Source: Deltaproteobacteria bacterium
GTDB lineage: Bacteria > Desulfobacterota > Desulfobulbia > Desulfobulbales > SURF-16
Length of the DNA stretch: 8,357 nt
Reading direction: 5' to 3'
Assembly (NCBI GenBank): GCA_029939635.1
Contig: JAOZSN010000008.1
Span: 1,583-9,939, forward strand
In this document: positions 1 through 5,385 of the stretch, piece by piece
How positions within the stretch are numbered: the stretch's first letter is position 1
Layout: each line of letters starts with the position of its first letter
Program-made: the position numbers and the translations under genes
The notes under the pieces: generated by a model
Database searches by the model: none
What the model was told of the DNA's origin: nothing
Seen by the model: only the letters and a program-made list of their open reading frames with translations

Positions 1-62
1 GTAGATTGCCCACTAGCTGGGATATCTTTTTCGTAAACCGTAAACCGTAAACCGTCGTTTCT
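1..62. other. Intergenic leader upstream of the M16 peptidase
   Basis: This short stretch precedes the M16 peptidase. It holds three copies of a 7-base repeat (listed separately) and no clear Shine-Dalgarno sequence next to the start codon. Short open frames enter from the left edge (one ends at the TAA at 34-36), but none gives a recognisable protein tail, so I cannot say whether an upstream gene ends here. In related gene orders pnp usually lies upstream; that is background knowledge and is not visible here. Confidence 0.5.
32..55. repeat. Heptad tandem repeat (GTAAACC)x3
   Basis: Three perfect copies of GTAAACC occupy 33-53, and the unit continues by one base on the left and two on the right. 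The array ends only 7 bases before the ATG of the M16 peptidase, where a ribosome binding site would normally sit. Because the unit is 7 bases long and contains TAA, the three copies place a stop codon in each of the three forward frames (34, 41 and 48). The unit resembles the GGTAACT array at 1861-1894. Confidence 0.85.
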
Positions 63-1322
63 ATGTATAAAAAAACAACCTTCAGTAACGGTGTACGCGT
101 GGTCAGCGAGACCATTCCCCATGTCCACACCGCCTCCTTAGGTGTCTGGATCGATGTTGGCTCCCGCGATGAGGATGCTTCCTGTAACGGTATCTCTCAT
201 TTTTTGGAGCATATGTTCTTCAAGGGTACCCGGACTCGTTCGGCCAGGTTACTGGCCACAGATCTTGATCGCCTTGGTGGCATGGCAAATGCCTTTACCT
301 CCAAGGATACCACCTGTCTCTATTCCACTGTGTTGCATAGTCAGCTTACCGATTTGGTGGAGGTGCTGGGTGAGATGTTTCGTTATTCCTCCTTTGCGCC
401 AGAGGAGATCAACCGGGAGCAGCAGGTGATCTTGCAGGAGATCGCCATGGCTGAGGATACACCTGAAGATATGGTGGGAGAGATCTTTGAGGCTGGTTTT
501 TGGGGGGAGCATTCCTTACATCGTAGCATCCTTGGCCCGGCAGACATTGTCGCCAATACGGATCGTGCCATGCTTACCGAATATCTCAGTGAGCGCTACC
601 GGGCAGATAAGGTGTTAATCAGCTGTGCCGGGCGTGCTGATCATGATGAGGTGTGTGAGTTGTTGGCCCCCTATTTTGCCGATGGCCTGGCAACTGGCCT
701 CGGCCCCCAACGACAGGCACCGCGAGGTGATCGCCCTGGCCATAAGCAGGTGGTGACCAAACCTCTGGAACAGGTGCAGCTCATCATTGGCGTTGATGGT
801 ATGGAGGTGACCTCTGAGGAGCGTTTTAAGCTGGTGCTGCTCAATATTTTGCTGGGCGGTAATATGAGCTCACGTCTCTTTCAGCAGATACGTGAACAAC
901 GGGGGCTGGCCTATTCCATCAGTACTTTTATTGAGTCATATATTGATTGTGGAATGTTTGGCATCAGCTGTGGGGTAGCGCCGGAAAATGTTATGGAATC
1001 CTTGGCTGTGATTGGCGCTGAACTGGCCAGTTGTGGCGATATAGCCAGTTATTCCAAAGATGAGTTTGCCCGCACCCTTGATTATGCCCGGGCCAGTCTC
1101 TATCTGTCAGCCGAAAATCTTGAGGCCCGCATGACTCGCAATGCCCGAAACGAGTTGTATTTTGGGCGCAAGGTGGGCCTTGACGAGGTAATGGCAGAGT
1201 TTAATAAGGTTACTATGGCAGAGGTGGCCGAACTTGGTCACACTCTCTTCAGTCGCCCCCTCCATGCTACCCTCTTTGGGCCCATTGCTGGAAATGAGGT
1301 TGATTGGTCGGTATTGGGTTAA
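63..1322 (+). CDS. M16 family zinc metallopeptidase (processing-peptidase-like)
   Basis: This 419-residue protein is a zinc peptidase of the M16B (mitochondrial processing peptidase beta-like) family, which cleaves peptides inside a clamshell formed by two similar domains. The inverted zinc motif HFLEH lies at residues 46-50, with catalytic Glu49. The distal metal ligand is Glu126, in EREQQVILQE-type context, after the conserved Glu119. The C-terminal domain carries the substrate-binding stretch GGNMSSRLFQQIREQRGLAY around residues 260-285. Length matches the family (about 410-430). No signal peptide is visible, so it is probably cytoplasmic. The start MYKKTTFSNGVRVV fits the family N-terminus, although no good Shine-Dalgarno sequence precedes the ATG. 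It is followed 35 bases later by dut, likely in the same transcript. The physiological substrate of bacterial members is poorly known. Family assignment is firm; the role is inferred. Confidence 0.95.
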   Translation: MYKKTTFSNGVRVVSETIPHVHTASLGVWIDVGSRDEDASCNGISHFLEHMFFKGTRTRSARLLATDLDRLGGMANAFTSKDTTCLYSTVLHSQLTDLVEVLGEMFRYSSFAPEEINREQQVILQEIAMAEDTPEDMVGEIFEAGFWGEHSLHRSILGPADIVANTDRAMLTEYLSERYRADKVLISCAGRADHDEVCELLAPYFADGLATGLGPQRQAPRGDRPGHKQVVTKPLEQVQLIIGVDGMEVTSEERFKLVLLNILLGGNMSSRLFQQIREQRGLAYSISTFIESYIDCGMFGISCGVAPENVMESLAVIGAELASCGDIASYSKDEFARTLDYARASLYLSAENLEARMTRNARNELYFGRKVGLDEVMAEFNKVTMAEVAELGHTLFSRPLHATLFGPIAGNEVDWSVLG

Positions 1323-1337
1323 TTTACTCAGTAAATT
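1321..1337 (+). other. Small hairpin between M16 peptidase and dut
   Basis: A perfect 7-base inverted repeat AATTTAC / GTAAATT with a 3-base loop begins inside the stop codon of the peptidase. It is AT-rich, has no following T run and is therefore unlikely to be a terminator. It lies just upstream of the dut ribosome binding site and could mark an mRNA processing or stability element. Confidence 0.4.
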
Positions 1338-1346
1338 GCTACTAAC

Positions 1347-1351
1347 AGGAG
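1347..1351 (+). promoter_or_regulatory. Ribosome binding site of dut
   Basis: AGGAG lies six bases upstream of the ATG at 1358 and fixes the dut start. It contrasts with the peptidase upstream, which lacks such a site. Confidence 0.75.
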
Positions 1352-1357
1352 TGATAG

Positions 1358-1813
1358 ATGAAATGTGTGCAATTGCCCATAAAGTGGCTTGATGCAGAGA
1401 CTGGGGTGGATCTTGAGTTACCTGTCTATCAGTCGGCAAAGGCGGCAGGTATGGATGTACATGCTGCCATTAGCGCCCCTATGACCCTGGCACCAGGAGA
1501 GATTGCCTTGCTCCCTAGTGGCTTTGCCGTGGCCATTCCGGACGGCTATGAGATGCAGGTTCGCCCCCGCTCCGGCCTGGCTGTCAAGCATGGTGTCACT
1601 GTGGTTAACAGTCCTGGCACCATTGATGCTGATTATCGAGGTGAGGTGAAGATCGGCCTTATCAATCTCAGTCATGTTCCCTTCACCATCCAACGTGGTG
1701 ACCGCATCGCCCAACTTATCCTGGCACCGGTCTGCCAAGCTGATTTACAGCTGGTTGCTGAATTAGACGATACCCAACGCAGCAGCGGCGGTTTTGGTCA
1801 TACTGGGGTATAA
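1358..1813 (+). CDS. dut: Deoxyuridine 5'-triphosphate nucleotidohydrolase (dUTPase)
   Basis: This enzyme hydrolyses dUTP to dUMP and pyrophosphate, keeping uracil out of DNA and supplying dUMP for thymidylate synthesis. All five motifs of the trimeric dUTPase family are present in order: AGMDVHA (residues 30-36), RPRSGLA (69-75), GTIDADYRGE (87-96, holding the catalytic Asp90), GDRIAQLIL (114-122) and the C-terminal arm RSSGGFGHTG (141-150), which closes over the active site. The 151-residue length is typical. A good AGGAG site precedes the ATG. It lies 35 bases after the M16 peptidase gene and is probably cotranscribed with it. Its TAA stop codon is built into the left arm of the stem-loop that separates it from the convergent glpX-like gene. 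The enzyme looks intact and active. Confidence 0.98.
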   Translation: MKCVQLPIKWLDAETGVDLELPVYQSAKAAGMDVHAAISAPMTLAPGEIALLPSGFAVAIPDGYEMQVRPRSGLAVKHGVTVVNSPGTIDADYRGEVKIGLINLSHVPFTIQRGDRIAQLILAPVCQADLQLVAELDDTQRSSGGFGHTGV

Positions 1814-1816
1814 CTA

Positions 1817-1834
1817 CAGTTATCAGTTGTCAGT
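1817..1834. repeat. Heptad repeat CAGTTAT CAGTTGT CAGT
   Basis: Two and a half units of a 7-base repeat lie directly after the dut stop codon. They are approximately the reverse complement of the GGTAACT array at 1861-1894, so the two arrays can pair with each other. Confidence 0.65.
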
Positions 1835-1860
1835 GGGGAAATGTTCCGTTGTGAAATTTC

Positions 1861-1894
1861 GTAAACTGGTAACTGGTAACTGGTAACTGGTAAC
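1861..1894. repeat. Heptad tandem repeat (GGTAACT)n
   Basis: One degenerate unit (GTAAACT, 1861-1867) is followed by three perfect copies of GGTAACT and a six-base partial copy. The array places TAA in all three forward frames and lies 15 bases beyond the stop codon of the glpX-like gene. Confidence 0.85.
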
Positions 1895-1909
1895 GAGCAA
1901 CTGTAGTTA

Positions 1910-2875
1910 TCAAAACACCGGTTTATGGTCAAAGAAGTGCCTGGTTTCAATATTACGGTAGGTTCTTGTTGCCGCTCGAGCCACAAAGGAGCGGGTGATG
2001 GCACCGTTGGGGGTGAAACGAACTCCTTCAAGGAATTCGCCGTCTGTGATGCCGGTGGCCGCAAAGGATACTTGTCGAGGGCGGACAAGATCCTCGAGAC
2101 GAAAGACCTTATCCTTCTCCATGAAACCATATCCTTTTGCTTCCTGGCGTTCCTGGTTATTGCTGTAAAATATTTTTCCCTCAAAATAGCCACCCAGACA
2201 GCTGATGGCTGCTGCCACCAATACTCCTTCCGGGGCATAGCCTTCACCAATATAGATGTCGGCTTTTTCGCCAGTGATGGCGGCCAGGCATCCGGATATC
2301 TCCCCCTCTTCAATGAGCTTGATGCGGGCCCCACTTAGCCGAACCTCACGGATGAGGCGTTGGTGCCAGGCCTGGTTAAGGATGCACACCGTGACATTTT
2401 CGGTGTATTTGCCTAAGGCTCGCGCTACCCGTTTAATATTCACCGTAGGTGATTGGTTAATATCAATAACCTCGCCAACCTGGGGGCCAACGACGATTTT
2501 ATGCATATTGAGATTGGGTACCGATTGGATGGATCCCGGTGGGCCAATAACCGCATATGAGGTGGCGTTATTACGTCCCTCTGCGGCGGCATGATGACCT
2601 TCTAATGCTACAGCCATAAGATCCATATCAGGGCCACCCTTGCCCAGTTTCTCTGGCAATAGGGACGTTTCCTGGCGATTGCGAAAGCGGTCATTGATGA
2701 CCGTGCCATTAATCTGCAAGCGATTTAAGGCCTTACTGATTGCCTCTCTGGCCTGATTGAGGATCTCATCCTGATCTCCCAAGCCTTGCTGGCGGGCAGT
2801 GGTCAGGGCGGTGATCTCCGTGGCACGGACAATCTCCATGCCGTAGTTTATTTCCATGGTGCTTTCGTGTTTCAT
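1910..2875 (-). CDS. glpX: Divergent GlpX-like protein (class II fructose-1,6-bisphosphatase family), catalytic residues largely lost
   Basis: The 321-residue protein aligns by eye with class II FBPase (GlpX) along its length. It shows EIVRATEITAL (14-24), INGT (55-58), GPDMD (81-85), HKIVVGP (125-131), YIGEGYAPEGV (208-218) and SFAATGITDGEFLEGV (270-285). Against the E. coli enzyme as I recall it, Lys29 becomes Gln35, Asp33 becomes Leu39, the GEGExDEAP loop (Glu57, Asp61) becomes an unrelated NDRFRNRQET stretch (61-70), and the DPIEGT motif becomes VALEGH (89-94). Only Glu92 and Glu216 (APEGV) clearly survive. Other frames show no hidden GEGE motif, so this is divergence and not a frameshift. 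It lies downstream of class III fbp on the same strand, 194 bases away. It may bind a sugar phosphate, act on another substrate, or be regulatory. The fold family is reasonably sure; FBPase activity is doubtful. The chosen ATG has only a weak GAGAG upstream; Met7 or Met13 are alternatives. Confidence 0.8.
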   Translation of the reverse strand: MKHESTMEINYGMEIVRATEITALTTARQQGLGDQDEILNQAREAISKALNRLQINGTVINDRFRNRQETSLLPEKLGKGGPDMDLMAVALEGHHAAAEGRNNATSYAVIGPPGSIQSVPNLNMHKIVVGPQVGEVIDINQSPTVNIKRVARALGKYTENVTVCILNQAWHQRLIREVRLSGARIKLIEEGEISGCLAAITGEKADIYIGEGYAPEGVLVAAAISCLGGYFEGKIFYSNNQERQEAKGYGFMEKDKVFRLEDLVRPRQVSFAATGITDGEFLEGVRFTPNGAITRSFVARAATRTYRNIETRHFFDHKPVF

Positions 2876-2891
2876 CGTTAACTCTCGGCTT

Positions 2892-3026
2892 TGATGGGTT
2901 TATAAAAACTGTTTTTTGAACCGCCAAGACGCTAAGGCGCAAAGTTTTGTGTTTTGAATCTAGGTAGTGAAACCTTTGCGTCTTGGCGCCCTGGCGGTGG
3001 GTATTGAAGTTTTTACGAGTTCATCA
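2892..3026. repeat. 135-base coaxial inverted repeat (REP/MITE-like stem-loop)
   Basis: Three paired blocks share one symmetry axis. The inner arms 2920-2944 and 2974-2998 give 21 Watson-Crick and 2 G-T pairs of 25. The outer arms TAAAAACT (2903-2910) and AGTTTTTA (3008-3015) are perfect. Beyond them TGATG (2892-2896) pairs with CATCA (3022-3026), and the six bases between include five more pairs if G-T is allowed. The inner arms have an internal period of 8 (CCAAGACG, CTAAGGCG, CAAAG). The wobble pairs are stable only in the plus-strand transcript, although both flanking genes are on the minus strand. No T run follows on either side, so a repeat element or RNA structure is more likely than a simple terminator. 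It fills most of the 194-base gap between fbp and glpX. Confidence 0.75.
2899..2927 (-). promoter_or_regulatory. Candidate sigma-70-type promoter of the glpX-like gene
   Basis: On the minus strand TTGGCG (2922-2927) is followed after 17 bases by TATAAA (2899-2904), giving a predicted start about 15-20 bases before the ATG at 2875. The -35 hexamer lies in the arm of the long inverted repeat, so the repeat may have contributed the promoter. This rests only on consensus matching. Confidence 0.3.
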
Positions 3027-3065
3027 GCTTCGCTGGCAAAGTATTATAAAATTCCTGATTGTTTT

Positions 3066-3082
3066 CTGACTACTGATTACTG
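3066..3082. repeat. Heptad repeat CTGACTA CTGATTA CTG at the fbp stop codon
   Basis: Two and a half units of a 7-base repeat overlap the last codons and the TAG stop of fbp (read on the minus strand as ...AGT AAT CAG TAG). The repeat therefore encodes the C-terminal residues SNQ. The unit is one base from the CAGTTAT type found after dut when compared as the complement. Confidence 0.5.
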
Positions 3083-4890
3083 CCACCTGTCTGCCCTAAA
3101 TCCCGTATTTGTTGCATGAGTTGCTGACATTTTTCTTGCAGGAAGGCTCCTTCTGCTGTGTCCTTTACCTTCATTGGTTGGCGGAATTCATCAATATGCT
3201 CAATATCCAGGGGGGCGGATTCTAGTTTTTCCTCTGCCTCCTTCATCTCGTCCGGGGTGGGCAGAATGATGCCATATAGTTGGTGGGGGGTCTGCACTAG
3301 GGCATGGCCTCGTTCGTAATAGGCCTCAGCAAAACCGCCATCAACATTAATGGCCACTCCGTCTGGCGAGGCCATTTGTTTGCCTTTACTGTAATCTACT
3401 GGTGTATGTCCGAAAATGACCCTTTTAACCCCAAACTCGTTTTTCAGCTTTTGTTTAAAGGCCTCGGTCTGCAGGTTTGATTTCCAATAGAGGGTGCGCT
3501 CTGCGTGACTTTTTTTGTCGCACAGGAAGTAGCGCTCAAATGTCTTCATGGCATGTTTGCCAAAAAAAGGTGAGCGTGGCCCACACCAGAGATAGAAAAA
3601 GAGATCCTGATCATCCTTTTGTTGCGGTTTGCCAGCCAGATATTTTTCTCCCACCCGACGGATCACCCCTTGGATGTAATCAAGGAGAATTTTACCCTTA
3701 CGACCATTAAATTCTTCAAACTCGCCATCAGCAGTGGCTGGAACCAGGGCATGGATGTTAAGGGCATTATTATGGGCATGGTAGGTTTTTCCCTGCTTGA
3801 ACAAATAGGAGAGCAGGCGTTGTAGCCGGCGGTTGGAGATGAATTGTTGCTCCAGGTCGTCGATGACCTCCTGCTCCTCAGCACTGAGCTGACCAGGACT
3901 GGTCGGGTTCAGGGTGGGGAAGTGGTGGTCGTTGAGGTTGGTTGATTTTTCCTCGAGCAGGACAACTAAGCGCTCCAGCCAGAGACGTGACGTCATGTCA
4001 TACTCTGGGTGGTCATTAATAGTTTGTTCTTCAAGCTTGAACTGGATAAGGGTCAGCGCTTTTTCCATGCTCAAGCCCTTATCGGTCTTGGCCTTGAATG
4101 TGCCGCTGATTTTGCCGACCGGGTAGGTCTTTTCCGCAAAATCTGCCAGCTTGCTAGTGTCAAAACCCAGCCGTTCCATGAGATCAAAATTGTCATAGCG
4201 ACAGGTGATGCGGATGGCCTCGGCAATGAGGGAACGATTTCCTGCAGCAGCCCCCAGCCACAAGATGTCATGGTTGCCCAGGACATAATCTACCAGAGGT
4301 GCATAGGCTGGCGATGAGAGGATGCGCAGGATTTTGTCTGGTTGAGAACCACGATCAAAGACATCACCCAGGACAAGAATATGATCAAGCAACACCTGTC
4401 GTACAGAGTGGGCAAGGTGGGCAATGAGGCGATCTGTGAGGATCTCCTCTTCAAAGACTGAGTCGGGTACTGGTAGGCCGTTGATTAGCCGTTCAATGGT
4501 ATTTTGAAATTCAGGCAGAAAGATGCTTCGTACTGGCGACCGGATATTGGCCAGTTTATATTTAAGGATCTGCACCATGCAGAAGATGACATCCTGCCTG
4601 TCCATACGGATGGTTTCGTCTTCCAGGAAGCTTCGTTTACGAATGACCCTGGTGAGGTATTGGATCTTGTCGTGGCTAAAGGTCTTGGGCAGGGCTTCAC
4701 GGCAGGTCTGATACAACATACCAAAGCGGCCACGGAGAATCGACTTGAAGCGGTCACCGGCACCGTGGAGATCACTGATCCATATGGTGGCAGGAATATT
4801 AGAGTTGAGTTCATCCTCAAGATCAAGGAGTTGGCTGGCAAGACGGTCAATTTTTCTGGTCTGAACCGATGTTGGTGCTGATGTTTTCAT
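3070..4890 (-). CDS. fbp: Fructose-1,6-bisphosphatase class III
   Basis: This 606-residue protein belongs to the class III FBPase family first known from Firmicutes. It dephosphorylates fructose-1,6-bisphosphate to fructose-6-phosphate, the gluconeogenic step opposing phosphofructokinase. It carries the calcineurin-like metallophosphatase signatures: SDLHG with Asp40 and His42, GDVFDRG at 175-181, GNHD at 205-208, and GHTPV around 494-498 followed by INVDGGF. The C-terminus (KVKDTAEG) matches the family tail. Length is slightly short of the usual 640-670. I start at the ATG at 4890 because AAGGA lies 8 bases upstream; an upstream in-frame TTG at 4929 adds 13 residues but lacks such support. 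It stands alone at the head of a minus-strand pair with the glpX-like gene. All catalytic motifs are intact, so this is the likely working FBPase here. Confidence 0.93.
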   Translation of the reverse strand: MKTSAPTSVQTRKIDRLASQLLDLEDELNSNIPATIWISDLHGAGDRFKSILRGRFGMLYQTCREALPKTFSHDKIQYLTRVIRKRSFLEDETIRMDRQDVIFCMVQILKYKLANIRSPVRSIFLPEFQNTIERLINGLPVPDSVFEEEILTDRLIAHLAHSVRQVLLDHILVLGDVFDRGSQPDKILRILSSPAYAPLVDYVLGNHDILWLGAAAGNRSLIAEAIRITCRYDNFDLMERLGFDTSKLADFAEKTYPVGKISGTFKAKTDKGLSMEKALTLIQFKLEEQTINDHPEYDMTSRLWLERLVVLLEEKSTNLNDHHFPTLNPTSPGQLSAEEQEVIDDLEQQFISNRRLQRLLSYLFKQGKTYHAHNNALNIHALVPATADGEFEEFNGRKGKILLDYIQGVIRRVGEKYLAGKPQQKDDQDLFFYLWCGPRSPFFGKHAMKTFERYFLCDKKSHAERTLYWKSNLQTEAFKQKLKNEFGVKRVIFGHTPVDYSKGKQMASPDGVAINVDGGFAEAYYERGHALVQTPHQLYGIILPTPDEMKEAEEKLESAPLDIEHIDEFRQPMKVKDTAEGAFLQEKCQQLMQQIRDLGQTGGSNQ

Positions 4891-4896
4891 GAAAAT

Positions 4897-4903
4897 AATC
4901 CTT
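4897..4903 (-). promoter_or_regulatory. Ribosome binding site of fbp
   Basis: On the minus strand a purine-rich AAGAAGGA segment ends about eight bases before the ATG at 4890. This decides the fbp start in favour of the ATG over the upstream TTG. Confidence 0.55.
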
Positions 4904-4914
4904 CTTAAACAAGT

Positions 4915-4929
4915 GACAGGAACTGTCAA
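4915..4929. promoter_or_regulatory. GACAG-GAA-CTGTC palindrome overlapping a TTGACA hexamer
   Basis: A 5-base inverted repeat (4915-4919, 4923-4927) lies 25-37 bases upstream of the fbp ATG and overlaps a perfect TTGACA on the minus strand (4924-4929). The hexamer may be a -35 box, but no convincing -10 lies at 16-18 bases. It could be an operator at the fbp promoter. Confidence 0.25.
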
Positions 4930-4971
4930 AAAAGGTGGCAGTTTGCTGAAGGGTAAACTATAAAAAAAGTT

Positions 4972-5010
4972 AAAGATATCTTTGAGGTCTATACTGAAAA
5001 TAGACTATAT
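4972..5010. promoter_or_regulatory. Palindromes in the divergent promoter region
   Basis: AAAGATATCTTT (4972-4983) is a perfect 12-base palindrome. Immediately after it GTCTAT (4987-4992) and ATAGAC (5000-5005) form a perfect 6-base inverted repeat with a 7-base gap. A weak plus-strand promoter can be drawn: TTGAGG (4982-4987), 17 bases, CTATAT (5005-5010). The second repeat would then lie between the two boxes, as an operator often does. The region lies between divergent fbp and the exported-protein remnant. Confidence 0.35.
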
Positions 5011-5024
5011 GTTGAGAATCTATC

Positions 5025-5357
5025 ATGAAATGGAACATTTCAGTACAACTTGTCGCTATTTTGCTTCTTTTTTTGAGTACACCTACTCATGCTGAAGAAG
5101 GTGAACTACAGATTCTTTCTCTTTGATGAGAAATCAGGCAAGACCTTTACTTCAGCTCATTGTATTATTGCTGCAGCAGGCGGAGAGTTTGGTTGGACTG
5201 AAATGAAAAGGGATCTTGTGCTGGCTCATTTCCCCTTATTGGCGCTACTGGAGATCTTGTTGGTGTCAGTGGTTCCAGTGATTTGTTTGTTCATACAGCT
5301 TTGGGGGAGATGGCTATTGATTCTGTTTGTGCCTGCCTTGAAGTATTCAATTCCTGA
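5025..5357 (+). pseudogene. Small exported protein, reading frame broken twice
   Basis: The ATG at 5025 opens a clear signal peptide of about 23 residues (Met-Lys-Trp, a hydrophobic core with ILLLFL, then STPTHA, a good signal peptidase I site). The frame stops at TGA 5124. Moving one base forward there (CTTTGA read as CTT GAT) continues into DEKSGKTFTSAHC, and stepping back one base near the A4G3 run at 5206-5212 continues into SFPLIGATGDLVGVSG and on to TGA 5355-5357. The joined product would be about 110 residues with three cysteines after the signal peptide. The total length is a multiple of three, so the two shifts cancel. I do not recognise the family. The single ATG frame at 5089-5370 is a less likely gene because its second half is a run of hydrophobic residues produced by the shift. 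Sequencing error at homopolymers is an alternative to true decay. Confidence 0.6.
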
Positions 5358-5385
5358 AACAAAGATGTAAAAAAGGGCGTTTGTC

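Larger units (their letters stand above)
1810..1910. repeat. Coaxial inverted repeat between convergent stop codons (possible bidirectional terminator)
   Basis: A perfect 12-base inverted repeat, ATAACTACAGTT (1810-1821) and its complement (1899-1910), encloses a second paired block on the same axis: 1826-1834 with 1886-1894, nine pairs of which two are G-U. The arms are thus 25 bases with a 4-base internal gap and a 51-base loop. The outer ends overlap the stop codons of dut (1811-1813) and glpX (1910-1912). There is no T run, so a classic intrinsic terminator is not obvious. The inner block is made of heptad units facing each other in opposite orientation. Confidence 0.7.

Noticed and set aside
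1861..1894. CRISPR array
   Set aside because: The units are 7 bases and directly abut without spacers.
1798..2334. Minus-strand open frame of 178 codons overlapping glpX
   Set aside because: It is a shifted frame of the glpX-like gene with no recognisable motifs and runs through the repeat-rich intergenic region.
2640..2720. Frameshift in glpX hiding the GEGE motif
   Set aside because: The other two minus-strand frames across this segment contain no GEGE or DEAP-like sequence and hit stops, so the change is true divergence.
2920..2998. Intrinsic transcription terminator of fbp
   Set aside because: The stem is strong, but no T run follows it on the minus strand and the stem pairs less well in that transcript because wobble pairs become A-C mismatches.
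4891..4929. Extended fbp start at the TTG at 4929
   Set aside because: The ATG at 4890 has a well-placed AAGGA, while the extra 13 residues do not look like part of the family N-terminus.
5089..5370. Single open frame of 93 codons as a membrane protein
   Set aside because: Its hydrophobic second half is best explained as the shifted reading of a soluble segment (GATGDLVGVSG...), and the signal peptide upstream lies in another frame.
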